64,000 bases of DNA from Pueribacillus theae (GCF_003097615.1 NZ_QCZG01000001.1:186001-250000); one strand, 5' to 3'; counted from the first letter of the stretch, positions 47,398-57,289 are shown. The notes: a model not told the origin generated them from the letters alone. Translations and numbers: made by a program.

Positions 47398-47441
47398 ATC
47401 GAAATGCTCTAAACGCCTGGCGTTTGAGAGGAGGATTCAAG

Positions 47442-47915
47442 ATGGCGCAAAGCATAACCGAATTAACTGAACAAATTGTTACCCCTATTTTAAATGAAAT
47501 GAATTTGGAACTTGTTGATGTAGAATATGTAAAGGAAGGAAAAAACTGGTTTCTTCGTGTTTATATTGATTCAAAGGATGGCGTAGACATTGAAGAGTGC
47601 GGAAAAGTAAGCGAACAGCTAAGCCAGCGGCTTGACGAGTATGATCCGGTTCCCCAAGCCTATTTTCTTGAAGTATCCTCTCCTGGTGTGGAAAGGCCTT
47701 TAAAGAAAATAGAGCATTTTCAAAATGCGGTTGGCAAGCAGGTTCACATTAAAACGTATGAACCAATTGATGGCAATAAAACGTTTGAGGGAAAATTGCT
47801 TCAGTTCGATGGGGAAGTAGCCACAGTTGAGTATAAAGAAAAACACCGAGTCAAAAAAGCGGCAATACCATACGAAAAAATAGCAAGTGCCAGACTTGCT
47901 GTTCTTTTTAATTAA
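47442..47915 (+). CDS. rimP: Ribosome maturation factor RimP (YlxS)
   Basis: RimP binds the pre-30S particle and helps S12 and central-domain assembly. The 157 residues carry the motifs [22 protein letters not shown] and [16 protein letters not shown], and a carboxy-terminal Sm-like barrel. The ATG at 47442 follows GGAGGA; a GTG at 47364 would lie inside the leader hairpin. It is the first gene of the operon ending at rbfA. Confidence 0.95.
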   Translation: MAQSITELTEQIVTPILNEMNLELVDVEYVKEGKNWFLRVYIDSKDGVDIEECGKVSEQLSQRLDEYDPVPQAYFLEVSSPGVERPLKKIEHFQNAVGKQVHIKTYEPIDGNKTFEGKLLQFDGEVATVEYKEKHRVKKAAIPYEKIASARLAVLFN

Positions 47916-48015
47916 ACGATATATGTTGATTAAAATTCTTAGGTTCATCTCATATAGAATTTAAAGGGCAATGTTTCCCTAACTTTGAACAACTCTAAAA
48001 GGGGAGAAGAAAGTA

Positions 48016-49110
48016 ATGAGCAGTGACTTGTTAGAAGCACTTTCAACGCTCGAAAAAGAAAAAGGAATTAGCAAAGATGTTATTATTGAGGCGATTGAAG
48101 CTGCATTAATCTCTGCATATAAAAGAAATTTTCACCAGGCTCAAAACGTTCGCATTGATTTTAACCAAGATATCGGAAGCATCCGTGTTTTTGCGAGAAA
48201 AGATGTTGTGGAAGAAGTGAACGATCCCCGTTTGGAAATTTCAATCGACAAAGCAAAGGATATGAACCCCAATTATGAAATTGGAGATGTTATTGAAATT
48301 GAGGTAACACCAAAAGATTTTGGAAGGATTGCCGCTCAAACAGCGAAACAAGTCGTCACTCAACGGGTTCGCGAAGCAGAGCGTGGCATCGTATATTCTG
48401 AGTTTATCGATCGGGAAGAAGATATTATGACAGGGATTGTCCAGCGCCATGATCACCGGTTTATTTATGTGAATCTTGGACGGGTAGAAGCTTTGCTTCC
48501 GGCCAGCGAGCAAATGCCTAACGAAAAGTACCATCAAAATGACAGAATCAAAGTCTATATTACAAAAGTGGAAAAGACGACGAAGGGTCCGCAAGTCATG
48601 GTCTCGCGTACTCATCCCGGACTGCTGAAAAGGTTATTCGAGCTTGAAGTCCCCGAAATCTATGATGGTACTGTCGAGATTAAATCGATTGCAAGGGAAG
48701 CTGGGGATCGATCGAAAATTGCCGTTTATGCTGATGATCCGGGGGTGGATCCGGTCGGTTCATGCGTTGGGCAAAAAGGACAGCGCGTCCAGGCGATTGT
48801 GAACGAACTGAAAGGTGAAAAAATTGACATCGTTCACTGGTCTGAAGATCCTGTGGAATATGTCGCCAACGCGCTGAGCCCATCAAAAGTCATCCATGTC
48901 GATGTAAATGAAGAAGAGAAGACAACAACTGTTATCGTACCTGATTATCAGCTTTCACTTGCCATTGGGAAACGCGGCCAAAATGCCAGACTAGCGGCGA
49001 AGCTAACTGGGTGGAAAATTGACATTAAAAGTGAATCTGAAGCAAAAGATTCAGGTTTGTATCCATTTACTGACGTAGACATAACAGAGGAAAATGAAGA
49101 AGAATTTTAG
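48016..49110 (+). CDS. nusA: Transcription termination/antitermination factor NusA
   Basis: NusA binds RNA polymerase and enhances pausing and intrinsic termination. The 364 residues comprise the polymerase-binding amino-terminal domain (1-125), an S1 domain (about 135-200) and two KH domains (about 205-345) with PVGSCVGQKGQRVQAI and LAIGKRGQNARLAAKLTG. The acidic tail is short and the E. coli AR repeats are absent, as in other Firmicutes. The ATG follows AAAAGGGGAG. Confidence 0.97.
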   Translation: MSSDLLEALSTLEKEKGISKDVIIEAIEAALISAYKRNFHQAQNVRIDFNQDIGSIRVFARKDVVEEVNDPRLEISIDKAKDMNPNYEIGDVIEIEVTPKDFGRIAAQTAKQVVTQRVREAERGIVYSEFIDREEDIMTGIVQRHDHRFIYVNLGRVEALLPASEQMPNEKYHQNDRIKVYITKVEKTTKGPQVMVSRTHPGLLKRLFELEVPEIYDGTVEIKSIAREAGDRSKIAVYADDPGVDPVGSCVGQKGQRVQAIVNELKGEKIDIVHWSEDPVEYVANALSPSKVIHVDVNEEEKTTTVIVPDYQLSLAIGKRGQNARLAAKLTGWKIDIKSESEAKDSGLYPFTDVDITEENEEEF

Positions 49111-49124
49111 AGGTGTGGCAATTG

Positions 49125-49400
49125 AAAAAAAGAAAAATTCCACTTCGCAAATGTGTCGTCAGCCAGGAAATGCTCCCTAAAAAAGAACTATTACGCATTG
49201 TTCGCTCTCCTGAAGGCGTGGTTTTTATAGATGAAACAGGGAAGAAATCAGGCCGTGGAGCCTATTTGGCAAAAGACGCCGAAATCATAAAGTTAGCGAA
49301 AAAAAGAAACGTTTTATCGAAACATTTAAATGTCGATATTGATGAGGAAATTTATGATCAATTATTGGAAATTGTATCGAAAGAGCGGTCCTCTTCATAA
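49125..49400 (+). CDS. rnpM: YlxR family RNA-binding protein (RnpM)
   Basis: This 91-residue basic protein belongs to the YlxR/DUF448 family, with PLRKCVVSQEMLPKKELLRIVR and the conserved GRGAYL motif. In B. subtilis the protein (renamed RnpM) is reported to bind and modulate RNase P. A TTG start at 49125 with AGAGGTG upstream gives a normal amino terminus. It overlaps ylxQ by one base. The symbol follows B. subtilis usage. Confidence 0.85.
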   Translation, partial: KKRKIPLRKCVVSQEMLPKKELLRIVRSPEGVVFIDETGKKSGRGAYLAKDAEIIKLAKKRNVLSKHLNVDIDEEIYDQLLEIVSKERSSS

Positions 49401-49705
49401 TGGAAAATGATAATTTTTATAAATTGCTCGGCCTCGCTAACCGCGCACGAAAAATCGCCACTGGGGAAGAAATGGTTGTAAATGAAATACGCAAAAAAAG
49501 AGCGAAGCTTGTTATTCTCTCTAATGATGCCTCTGCATCCACGAAAAAAAAGATACAGGATAAATGTAACTTTTATGAGGTAGATTTCGTGGAAGCTGGG
49601 GATCGGGAAAAACTTGGGCAATCGATAGGAAAAGAGCAACGTGTTGCATTAGCCGTTTTAGATGAAGGATTTGCAGCAAAATTACTCATCAATCTCGGTC
49701 AATAA
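49400..49705 (+). CDS. ylxQ: L7Ae-family RNA-binding protein YlxQ
   Basis: This 101-residue protein belongs to the L7Ae/L30e/S12e/Gadd45 fold that binds kink-turns. The core LLGLANRARKIATGEE and KLVILSNDASASTKKKI are present. It begins with ATG one base inside the ylxR stop (TAATG) and ends 15 bases before infB. Confidence 0.9.
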   Translation: MENDNFYKLLGLANRARKIATGEEMVVNEIRKKRAKLVILSNDASASTKKKIQDKCNFYEVDFVEAGDREKLGQSIGKEQRVALAVLDEGFAAKLLINLGQ

Positions 49706-49720
49706 CTTGGGGGTGAACAT

Positions 49721-51838
49721 ATGAGTAAAATGCGGATATATGAATATGCAAAAAAAAATCAAGTAACAAGCAAAGAAGTGATTGAAAAGTTGAAAACAAT
49801 GGAAGTGAATGTATCGAATCACATGTCAACGATTGATAAAGACACTGTCGAAAGGCTTGATAAAGAATTTAAGCAAGCTGAATCTACAAAAAACCAAAAA
49901 ACTGATAAGCCAAAGAACGTTCAAAAAAAAGAAAACCAAAATTCAAGTTCTAAAAAAACGACTCAGCAAAAACGAAATAAAACAAACCAACACCAGCCGA
50001 ATCAGAATCATAGCCATAAAAAGACAAACCATAAACAATCAAAAAAAGCAAGATCAGGGGCCAAACCCCAACAGCCTAAAGAAACTCCTGAAAAAATAAT
50101 TCATGAAGGCTCCTTAACGGTTGTTGAGTTGGCGAAAAAATTAAATAAAGAACCGAGTGAGATTATAAAAAAATTAATGCTTCTCGGTGTGATGGCGACA
50201 ATTAACCAGGAAATCGATGCGGATACGATCGAAATGATCGCTGCAGACTATGGCGCTAAAGCCGAAGTTGAGGAAGTTTTTGAAATAAGCGATTTTGAAA
50301 AATATGCTGTGGAAGATTCAGAAGAGGATCTCACATTGCGCCCGGCAGTTGTAACAATAATGGGGCATGTTGACCATGGAAAAACGACACTTCTTGATTC
50401 CATCCGCCAAACGAAAGTAACTGCTACAGAGGCCGGCGGGATTACCCAGCATATTGGCGCTTACCAGGTTGAAGAAAATGGAAAAAAAATCACATTTCTT
50501 GATACGCCTGGCCACGCCGCTTTTACAACCATGCGCGCGCGTGGAGCGAAGATCACTGATATCACCATTTTAGTTGTGGCAGCTGATGATGGAGTGATGC
50601 CTCAAACCATTGAAGCAATCAACCATGCCAAAGCAGCGGAAGTTCCGATTATTGTCGCCGTTAATAAAATCGATAAAGAAACCGCAAATCCTGATCGTGT
50701 CATGCAGGAGTTGACGGAACACGGACTCGTTCCGGAGGATTGGGGCGGCGACACGATATTTGTTCCTCTATCCGCTTTAAAACGAGAAGGAATTGACGAT
50801 CTTCTTGAAATGATTTTACTCGTTGCCGAAATGGAAGAATTAAAAGCAAACCCTAACCGCCTTGCAACTGGAACTGTCATTGAAGCCGAGCTTGATAAAG
50901 GGAGAGGCCCGGTTGCCACATTGCTTGTGCAAAATGGGACATTAAAAGTCCAAGATCCGATTGTTGTAGGAAATACGTTCGGAAGAGTAAGAGCAATGGT
51001 TAACGACCGTGGGCAAAGGGTGAAAGAGGCTGCCCCATCGACCCCGGTTGAGATTACAGGATTGCATGATGTGCCTCAAGCTGGAGACCAGTTTATGGTT
51101 TTCCAAGATGAAAAACTAGCACGACAAGTTGGTGAAGCCCGTGCCGAAAAGCAAAAGCTAGCTGAACGCCAGGATACAGCAAGGGTAAGTTTAGACGAAC
51201 TCTTTGAACAAATTAAAGAAGGGGAAACAAAAGAACTAAATATTATTGTTAAAGCCGATGTTCAAGGATCAGCCGAAGCATTAGTCGGTTCCCTTCAAAA
51301 AATAGATGTAGAAGGCGCTAAAATCAACATTATCCATTCTGGTGTCGGTGCGATATCGGAATCAGATATTATTTTAGCTTCTGCATCAAACGCAATTATT
51401 ATCGGCTTCAACGTCCGGCCTGACAACAATGCAAAGAAAACAGCTGAAACAGAAAACGTTGACATTCGCCTTCACCGTATTATTTATAATGTGATTGATG
51501 AAATTGAAATGGCGCTTAAAGGAATGCTTGATCCTGAATATGAAGAAAAAGTGATTGGCCAAGCTGAAGTCCGCCAAATCTTTAAAGCGTCAAAACTTGG
51601 AACAATTGCCGGCTGCCATGTGACTGAAGGAAAGGTAACAAGAGACGCCGGAATACGCCTCATTCGAGACGGAATTGTTATTTATGAAGGGAAAGTTGAC
51701 ACGTTGAAGCGGTATAAAGATGATGTAAAAGAAGTCCAAACCGGCTATGAATGCGGGATAACTCTTGAGAAATTTCAAGATATAAAAGAAGGCGACGTTC
51801 TTGAAGCATATGTAATGCAAGAAATTGAAAGAAAATGA
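49721..51838 (+). CDS. infB: Translation initiation factor IF-2
   Basis: IF-2 is the GTPase that positions initiator tRNA and joins subunits. The 705 residues have the amino-terminal IF2_N helix, a low-complexity Lys/Asn/Gln/His linker at about 50-125, a second IF2_N domain, the G domain with GHVDHGKT at 215-222 followed by DTPGHAAFT and NKIDK, and the carboxy-terminal fMet-tRNA-binding barrel. The ATG follows GGGGGTGA. It overlaps ylxP by four bases. Confidence 0.97.
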   Translation: MSKMRIYEYAKKNQVTSKEVIEKLKTMEVNVSNHMSTIDKDTVERLDKEFKQAESTKNQKTDKPKNVQKKENQNSSSKKTTQQKRNKTNQHQPNQNHSHKKTNHKQSKKARSGAKPQQPKETPEKIIHEGSLTVVELAKKLNKEPSEIIKKLMLLGVMATINQEIDADTIEMIAADYGAKAEVEEVFEISDFEKYAVEDSEEDLTLRPAVVTIMGHVDHGKTTLLDSIRQTKVTATEAGGITQHIGAYQVEENGKKITFLDTPGHAAFTTMRARGAKITDITILVVAADDGVMPQTIEAINHAKAAEVPIIVAVNKIDKETANPDRVMQELTEHGLVPEDWGGDTIFVPLSALKREGIDDLLEMILLVAEMEELKANPNRLATGTVIEAELDKGRGPVATLLVQNGTLKVQDPIVVGNTFGRVRAMVNDRGQRVKEAAPSTPVEITGLHDVPQAGDQFMVFQDEKLARQVGEARAEKQKLAERQDTARVSLDELFEQIKEGETKELNIIVKADVQGSAEALVGSLQKIDVEGAKINIIHSGVGAISESDIILASASNAIIIGFNVRPDNNAKKTAETENVDIRLHRIIYNVIDEIEMALKGMLDPEYEEKVIGQAEVRQIFKASKLGTIAGCHVTEGKVTRDAGIRLIRDGIVIYEGKVDTLKRYKDDVKEVQTGYECGITLEKFQDIKEGDVLEAYVMQEIERK

Positions 51839-52113
51839 TTGGATACGTTCTTTGTGAATGTCTGATTTATGATGTCCAGTCGCTTAAAGAAAAAAGAAGC
51901 GTTGTTAAATCCATCATATCCCGATTGAAGCAGCGATTTAACCTTTCCGTTGCCGAGATTGATTATCATGATATATGGCAACGAACGGCTTTTGGCATTG
52001 CGGTCGTTGCGATCAGCCAAACTAGAGCAGAGCAAGAGCTTCAAAAGGCCATCAAATTAATTGATGCGGATGAAAGGATTGAAATCACCAAAACAATCTA
52101 CGAATGGCTCTAA
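51835..52113 (+). CDS. ylxP: DUF503 family protein YlxP
   Basis: This 92-residue protein has the DUF503 signature: an amino-terminal strand [26 protein letters not shown] and a carboxy-terminal [17 protein letters not shown]. It sits between infB and rbfA, as in many Firmicutes, and is proposed to help late 30S maturation. It overlaps infB by four bases (ATGA). No catalytic motif is visible. Confidence 0.85.
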   Translation: MIGYVLCECLIYDVQSLKEKRSVVKSIISRLKQRFNLSVAEIDYHDIWQRTAFGIAVVAISQTRAEQELQKAIKLIDADERIEITKTIYEWL

Positions 52114-52179
52114 AATGAATGCTTGCTCTATCATTCCCTCAACACATAGCTCATTACTTGAAAGCGGGGCGTGAAACAG

Positions 52180-52527
52180 ATGAATAAACGTGCAAACCGG
52201 GTTGCAGAGCAGATAAAACAAGAGTTAACAGAAATTATTGATCGGCGGTTAAAAGACCCGAGAATCGGGTTTGTTACGATTACTGGTGTAGAAGTAACAG
52301 GCGACCTGCAGCAGGCAAAAGTATATTTTACGGTCCTTGGGGATGAAGAAAAAAAAGCTGCAACTTTGGAAGCTTTAGAAAAAGCCTCTGGATTTATCCG
52401 CTCTGAAATTGGAAGCCGAATTAGGCTTCGAAAAACTCCAGAACTTTTATTTTTATTTGATGAATCTATTAACTATGGGAACCGAATCGAGAAGCTGATT
52501 TCGGATTTGAATAACAAAAAATCTTGA
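52180..52527 (+). CDS. rbfA: 30S ribosome-binding factor RbfA
   Basis: RbfA binds immature 30S particles near helix 1 of 16S rRNA. The 115 residues carry [17 protein letters not shown], the [24 protein letters not shown] stretch and [15 protein letters not shown]. The ATG at 52180 gives the usual start; GTG at 52171 adds three residues. The ribosome site is weak (GCGGGGCG). It is the last gene before a terminator-like hairpin. Confidence 0.95.
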   Translation: MNKRANRVAEQIKQELTEIIDRRLKDPRIGFVTITGVEVTGDLQQAKVYFTVLGDEEKKAATLEALEKASGFIRSEIGSRIRLRKTPELLFLFDESINYGNRIEKLISDLNNKKS

Positions 52528-52541
52528 AAAATCTTTTCGGA

Positions 52542-52580
52542 GGGTAGACAAGAGCGTTCTTCTTGTCTATCCTTCTTTAT
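52542..52580 (+). terminator. Terminator-like hairpin after rbfA
   Basis: GGGTAGACAAGA and TCTTGTCTATCC (one G-U) form a 12-base-pair stem with a seven-base loop, followed by TTCTTTATT. The interrupted T-tract suggests moderate strength, so truB may be reached by read-through. Confidence 0.65.
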
Positions 52581-52617
52581 TGAATGGTCTTTTTTTAGAA
52601 AGCATTGGGGTGAGAAT

Positions 52618-53541
52618 ATGGGCTTTCCATATAACGGCATTTTACCATTATATAAGCCTAAAGGAATGACTTCGCATGACTGCGTTGTTCGGGTAAGAAA
52701 CATCGTTAAAATGAAGAAAATAGGCCATACTGGGACGCTAGATCCTGACGCCACAGGTGTTTTGCCGATTTGTTTAGGAAGAGCAACAAAAGTGGCAGAG
52801 TATATGTCTGACTACTCGAAAACATATGAAGCCGAAGTTACGCTTGGCGTCGCTACATCGACAGAAGATTCATCTGGAGAAATCGTTGAACAACAAGAAC
52901 TGCTTCAGCCAATTGCTCAGGAAACGTTACAAAGCGTGTTACAATCAATGGTGGGCAAGCAGACGCAAATTCCCCCTATGTATTCAGCAGTGAAAGTAAA
53001 TGGGAAAAGGCTGTACGAATATGCTTTTGAAGGAAAAGTGATTGACAGGCCTTCAAGAGAAATATTTATAGAAAATATTCAATTATTGTCAAACCGGCAA
53101 GTTGATCAAACACACCCAACGTTTTTTATACGTGTTGCATGTTCAAAAGGGACGTATATACGAACCTTAGCGGTTGATATAGGAAAAAAACTAGGTTATC
53201 CTGCCCATATGTCTTATTTGAAAAGAATGAAATCCGGACCATTTACGCTTGATTCATCATTAACATTTGGAGAAATCGAAGATGCGGTTAACAACGGGAT
53301 GCTCAATGAAAAATTGTATCCTGTCGAAACGGCAATTAAACACTTTGAAAAAATTGTTTTTCCAGAGCATCTAACTAAAAAAATTGAAAATGGCGCTGTT
53401 CTTCCTATAATTGATAATAGCAAAGGGAATAAGTGGGCGATTTACAATAACAATGGAGAATGTCTTGCCATTTATATCCCCCATCCATCAAAACAAGGAT
53501 ACATGAAACCAGAGAAACTAATTAAAGTTAAGGATAGTTAG
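52618..53541 (+). CDS. truB: tRNA pseudouridine 55 synthase TruB
   Basis: TruB converts U55 in the tRNA T-loop to pseudouridine. The 307 residues include LYKPKGMTSHD and the catalytic D42 in GTLDPDATGVLP, plus RVACSKGTYIRTLA and a carboxy-terminal PUA-like domain. The ATG follows GGGGTGAG. It lies 90 bases after rbfA, across a terminator-like hairpin. Confidence 0.97.
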   Translation: MGFPYNGILPLYKPKGMTSHDCVVRVRNIVKMKKIGHTGTLDPDATGVLPICLGRATKVAEYMSDYSKTYEAEVTLGVATSTEDSSGEIVEQQELLQPIAQETLQSVLQSMVGKQTQIPPMYSAVKVNGKRLYEYAFEGKVIDRPSREIFIENIQLLSNRQVDQTHPTFFIRVACSKGTYIRTLAVDIGKKLGYPAHMSYLKRMKSGPFTLDSSLTFGEIEDAVNNGMLNEKLYPVETAIKHFEKIVFPEHLTKKIENGAVLPIIDNSKGNKWAIYNNNGECLAIYIPHPSKQGYMKPEKLIKVKDS

Positions 53542-53552
53542 AGGTGGCCTAA

Positions 53553-54494
53553 TTGAAAACAATCTATTTGCAGCATCCCCATCAATTAAATAAAGATGGC
53601 ATAAAACCTACCGCTATTGCCTTAGGTTATTTTGACGGTGTGCATATCGGGCATCAAAAAGTGATTCACACAGCGAAAGAAATTGCTCAGAAAAACGGCT
53701 GGCAATCAGCAGTCATGACATTTGATCCGCATCCCGCCGTTGTTTTGGGGCATATGGATGAGATTTCTCCTATTACTCCTTTGGCTGTAAAAGAAAAAGA
53801 GATTGAAGCGCTTGGCATTGATGTAATGTACATTGTTCGTTTTACCCAAGAATTCTCGCAGCTATCTCCACAGGAATTTATTGATCATTATATTATTGAT
53901 TTGGCGGTAAAGCATGTTGTGGCGGGCTTTGATTATACTTACGGACGATTTGGAAAAGGAACGATGCAAATTATCGACACCTATTCAAGAGGCAAATTTG
54001 AGTCAACGGTCATTGAAAAAGTTGAAAAAGATGAAATGAAAATCAGCTCATCACTTATCCGAAATAAAATTCAAGAAGGAAGCGTCGATAGCCTTCCTGA
54101 ATATTTAGGCCGATATTTTCAAATAAAAGGAACAGTCGTTACAGGTGATAAAAGAGGAAGGACAATCGGTTTTCCTACGGCGAATATTTCTCCATCTTTT
54201 CAATACCTATTGCCTAAAAAAGGAGTTTACGCTGTTAGGGTAAAATGGAAAGGCGTTTGGTATAACGGAATTTTAAACCTTGGCTACGTGCCGACCTTTT
54301 ATGAACATTTGCCGGAGCCGACAATCGAAGTTCATTTGTTGGATTTCGATGAAGATATTTACGGAGAACATGTCACACTTGAATGGCGGAAATGGCTGCG
54401 TGAAGAAAAGAAATTTGCATCTGTTGATGATTTGGTCAAACAATTAAACGAAGACAAAAATCGGGCTATTGAATATTTTCAATTTGCAATTTGA
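53553..54494 (+). CDS. ribF: Bifunctional riboflavin kinase / FAD synthetase RibF
   Basis: This enzyme phosphorylates riboflavin to FMN and adenylates FMN to FAD. The 313 residues have an amino-terminal nucleotidyltransferase domain with GYFDGVHIGHQKVI and TFDPHP, and a carboxy-terminal flavokinase domain with GDKRGRTIGFPTANI. In B. subtilis it is called RibC. A TTG start at 53553 follows GAGGTGG, 11 bases after truB. Confidence 0.97.
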   Translation: MKTIYLQHPHQLNKDGIKPTAIALGYFDGVHIGHQKVIHTAKEIAQKNGWQSAVMTFDPHPAVVLGHMDEISPITPLAVKEKEIEALGIDVMYIVRFTQEFSQLSPQEFIDHYIIDLAVKHVVAGFDYTYGRFGKGTMQIIDTYSRGKFESTVIEKVEKDEMKISSSLIRNKIQEGSVDSLPEYLGRYFQIKGTVVTGDKRGRTIGFPTANISPSFQYLLPKKGVYAVRVKWKGVWYNGILNLGYVPTFYEHLPEPTIEVHLLDFDEDIYGEHVTLEWRKWLREEKKFASVDDLVKQLNEDKNRAIEYFQFAI

Positions 54495-54512
54495 ATGAAA
54501 AAAAGGTATGCT
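54484..54512 (+). promoter_or_regulatory. Candidate sigma-A promoter of rpsO
   Basis: TTGCAA (54484-54489), 17 bases and TATGCT (54507-54512). The -35 box lies in the last codons and stop region of ribF. Transcription would start near 54519. Confidence 0.5.
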
Positions 54513-54518
54513 ACTACA

Positions 54519-54604
54519 TGTAAGAGCAGAAGAACCATTGCTTGGCAGTACGACTCACCGACGTTTGCTAGGGAATCGGGGATTGATATAAGGAGGTGAA
54601 ACGG
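54519..54604 (+). promoter_or_regulatory. rpsO leader, candidate S15 autoregulatory RNA
   Basis: The roughly 85-base leader holds short self-complementary segments such as CCGA...TCGG and two TTGC-containing stretches, and ends in AAGGAGGTG near the start. Bacillus and Geobacillus rpsO leaders bind S15 to repress their own translation; the layout here is compatible, but I cannot fold it with certainty. Confidence 0.4.
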
Positions 54605-54874
54605 ATGGCACTCAGTCAACAAGAAAAGGAACAAATTATTTCTGAATACAAGACTCATTCTAATGATACAGGTTCACCAGAAGTTCAAATTGCTATCCTT
54701 ACAAAACAAATTAACACGTTGAATGAGCATTTGCGCACGCATAAGAAAGACCACCATTCAAGACGTGGTTTGTTAAAAATGGTTGGGAAGCGGCGCAATC
54801 TTCTCACTTATTTGCGAAACAAAGATGTGGCACGTTACCGTGAGCTGATTCAAAAGCTTGGTTTGCGCCGTTAG
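54605..54874 (+). CDS. rpsO: 30S ribosomal protein S15
   Basis: S15 binds the central domain of 16S rRNA early in assembly. The 89 residues contain [29 protein letters not shown] and the carboxy-terminal [12 protein letters not shown]. The ATG at 54605 follows AAGGAGGTG; the GTG at 54596 overlaps the ribosome site. A strong terminator follows. Confidence 0.98.
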   Translation: MALSQQEKEQIISEYKTHSNDTGSPEVQIAILTKQINTLNEHLRTHKKDHHSRRGLLKMVGKRRNLLTYLRNKDVARYRELIQKLGLRR

Positions 54875-54897
54875 TGAACAACCTTTATAATGAAATG

Positions 54898-54930
54898 AAA
54901 AGCGGGGGCGGTCCCCGCTTTTCATTTTGC
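54898..54930 (+). terminator. Terminator after rpsO
   Basis: AAAAGCGGGG, loop GCGGT and CCCCGCTTTT form a perfect ten-base-pair stem, followed by CATTTT. Confidence 0.9.
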
Positions 54931-54967
54931 AATTTAATAATCCCATCCAATAACGATTTTTCTTTAT

Positions 54968-54995
54968 TTTACGCCAACTTAAATTGGGGTATAAT
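54968..54995 (+). promoter_or_regulatory. Candidate sigma-A promoter of pnp
   Basis: TATAAT at 54990-54995 is a perfect -10 box. TTTACG at 54968-54973 lies 16 bases upstream as a four-of-six -35. The pnp start is 46 bases downstream. Confidence 0.55.
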
Positions 54996-55041
54996 AAGAA
55001 AAGCGATATTGTGATTGAGATTGAGAGGAGTACTTCAAATC

Positions 55042-57150
55042 ATGAGTGACGAGAAACAAATTTTTACATTGGATTGGGCGGGCAGCAAGCTTGTCGTGGA
55101 AGTTGGCCGAATGGCTAAACAAGCCAACGGTGCTGCCTTTATACGCTATGGAGATACAGCCGTATTATCAACGGTTACGGCTTCGAAAGAACCGAAGGAT
55201 CTGCCGTTTTTTCCATTAACCGTTAACTATGAAGAAAGATTGTACGCCGTAGGAAAAATTCCTGGAGGTTTCATTAAACGTGAAGGCCGTCCAAGTGAAA
55301 AAGCTGTTTTGGCGAGCAGGCTTATCGATCGACCGATTAGGCCCCTTTTTGTAGATGGTTTCCGGAATGAAGTCCAGATTATTAGTACGGTCATGAGTGT
55401 GGATCAAAACTGCTCTTCCGAAATGGCTGCAATGTTTGGTTCATCATTGGCTTTATCCATTTCCGATATTCCTTTCGAAGGCCCGATTGCAGGTGTGATT
55501 GTTGGGAGAATTGACGGGGAGTTCGTAATTAACCCAACAGTTGAGCAAGTGGAAAAAAGCGATTTGGAATTGACTGTCGCAGGTACGAAGGATGCTGTTA
55601 ATATGGTGGAAGCCGGTGCTGACCAGGTGCCTGAAGACGTCATGCTTGAAGCCATTATGTTTGGCCACGAAGAAATTAAACGGCTCATTACCTTCCAAGA
55701 AGAAATTATTTCCAAAGTAGGAAAGGAAAAAATGGAAGTTACTCTTCTTGAGGTGGATCCGGATCTTGAACAAGCAGTTAGAGCATTTGCAGAAGAGGAT
55801 CTAAAAAGGGCGGTCAAGGTAGTTGAAAAGCTTGAACGAAACCAAGCAATTGATGATGTAACAGCCAAAGTGATAGAGCACTTCTCCGATCTTGATGAGG
55901 AAAGGCTAGGCGAAGTAAAAGCAATTTTGCAAAAGCTTACGAAAGAGGAAGTTCGCCGCCTAATAATTGAAGAAAAGATAAGGCCGGATGGACGAGCGAT
56001 CAACGAAATCCGTCCGTTATCCTCGCAGATAGGCATATTGCCAAGAACCCATGGTTCGGCGCTCTTTACAAGGGGCCAAACGCAAGTGCTAAGCACCTGC
56101 ACATTAGGAGCGTTAGGAGATGTCCAAATTTTGGACGGGCTCGGTACAGAGGAAGAAAAGCGGTTTATGCACCATTACAACTTTCCGTTTTTTAGTGTAG
56201 GAGAAACAGGGCCAATACGGGCTCCCGGACGTAGAGAGATTGGCCATGGTGCTTTAGGGGAACGTGCGTTGGAGAAGGTAGTTCCGCCAGAAGATGTTTT
56301 CCCATACACAATCCGGCTTGTTTCCGAAGTTTTGGAATCGAATGGATCATCATCACAAGCGAGTATTTGCGCAAGTACATTGGCAATGATGGATGCAGGT
56401 GTACCGATTGAAGCGCCAGTAGCCGGCATCGCAATGGGGTTAATCAAAGAAGGAGAACGCGTCATCATTTTATCTGATATTCAAGGAATGGAAGATGCGC
56501 TTGGGGATATGGACTTTAAAGCGGCGGGCACTGAAAAAGGAATTACTGCACTGCAGATGGATATCAAAATTGAAGGCCTCACCCGAGAAATCTTGAAAGA
56601 GGCGCTTACACAGGCAAGAGAAGGACGTCTGCATATTTTGAAGCATATGAATGAAACGATTTCAGAGCCGCATAAAGAATTATCGCAATACGCACCTAAA
56701 ATCTTAACATTGACGATTAATCCAGATAAAATACGCGAAGTAATCGGGCCAAGCGGAAAAGTCATCAATAAAATTATTGAAGATACCGGAGTAAAAATTG
56801 ATATTGAGCAGGACGGAACAATTTTCATTGCCTCAAGTGACCCGGAAATGAATAAAAAAGCGAAGCAAATCATTGAAGATTTAATCCGTGAAGTGGAGGT
56901 TGGGGCAACTTATTTAGGCAAAGTGAAGCGAATCGAAAAATTTGGCGCCTTTGTCGAACTATTCAACGGAAAAGAAGGCCTTGTCCACATTTCAGAATTG
57001 GCGGAAGAACGTGTCAAAAAAGTCGAAGATGTGGTAAAAGTGGGGGATCAAATTCTTGTTAAAGTAAAAGAAATTGATAAACAAGGCCGCATTAATCTAT
57101 CCCGAAAAGCAGTGCTGTTGGAACAAAAAGAAAAAGCGAAAGCCGAATGA
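55042..57150 (+). CDS. pnp: Polyribonucleotide nucleotidyltransferase (PNPase)
   Basis: PNPase is the main 3'-to-5' phosphorolytic exonuclease in Bacillus RNA turnover. The 702 residues show two RNase PH domains (about 8-140 and 310-450) around an all-helical domain, then KH (about 555-610, [11 protein letters not shown]) and S1 (about 620-690). The ATG at 55042 follows GAGAGGAG. Own promoter and terminator flank it. Confidence 0.98.
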   Translation: MSDEKQIFTLDWAGSKLVVEVGRMAKQANGAAFIRYGDTAVLSTVTASKEPKDLPFFPLTVNYEERLYAVGKIPGGFIKREGRPSEKAVLASRLIDRPIRPLFVDGFRNEVQIISTVMSVDQNCSSEMAAMFGSSLALSISDIPFEGPIAGVIVGRIDGEFVINPTVEQVEKSDLELTVAGTKDAVNMVEAGADQVPEDVMLEAIMFGHEEIKRLITFQEEIISKVGKEKMEVTLLEVDPDLEQAVRAFAEEDLKRAVKVVEKLERNQAIDDVTAKVIEHFSDLDEERLGEVKAILQKLTKEEVRRLIIEEKIRPDGRAINEIRPLSSQIGILPRTHGSALFTRGQTQVLSTCTLGALGDVQILDGLGTEEEKRFMHHYNFPFFSVGETGPIRAPGRREIGHGALGERALEKVVPPEDVFPYTIRLVSEVLESNGSSSQASICASTLAMMDAGVPIEAPVAGIAMGLIKEGERVIILSDIQGMEDALGDMDFKAAGTEKGITALQMDIKIEGLTREILKEALTQAREGRLHILKHMNETISEPHKELSQYAPKILTLTINPDKIREVIGPSGKVINKIIEDTGVKIDIEQDGTIFIASSDPEMNKKAKQIIEDLIREVEVGATYLGKVKRIEKFGAFVELFNGKEGLVHISELAEERVKKVEDVVKVGDQILVKVKEIDKQGRINLSRKAVLLEQKEKAKAE

Positions 57151-57156
57151 CAAAAC

Positions 57157-57185
57157 AGGAGCAGAGCAAGTAAGCTCCTTTTTTT
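57157..57185 (+). terminator. Terminator after pnp
   Basis: AGGAGC, an 11-base loop and GCTCCT, followed by a run of Ts. The stem is short (six pairs) but GC-rich, and the T-tract is uninterrupted. Confidence 0.8.
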
Positions 57186-57205
57186 GATCGGAAATTAGAA
57201 TCAAG

Positions 57206-57240
57206 CTTCTGAATTCCGGCTTCTGATTTCTGACCTCTGG
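57206..57240. repeat. Heptad-phased degenerate repeat, copy 3
   Basis: CTTCTGA, ATTCCGG, CTTCTGA, TTTCTGA and CCTCTGG follow in exact seven-base phase in the pnp-ylxY gap. The consensus YTTCTGA matches the copies at 34298 and 41121. Confidence 0.6.
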
Positions 57241-57251
57241 AATAACGTGTC

Positions 57252-57278
57252 CCTTCAGTACATATTTTTTACTGAAGG
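57252..57278 (+). promoter_or_regulatory. Hairpin overlapping the ylxY ribosome site
   Basis: CCTTCAGTA (57252-57260) and TACTGAAGG (57270-57278) form a perfect nine-base-pair stem. The right arm overlaps the first half of the GAAGGAGG ribosome site (57275-57282), so folding would hide it. No T-run follows. Confidence 0.6.
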
Positions 57279-57289
57279 AGGATGCTGCA

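Noticed and set aside
55404-56102. Antisense open frame of about 232 codons opposite pnp
   Set aside because: It is the reverse of a highly conserved coding region, with low-complexity Ser-rich translation; no promoter or ribosome site was seen.
57186-57289. CRISPR-like repeat array
   Set aside because: Units are seven bases long, degenerate, without spacers, and there are no cas genes.
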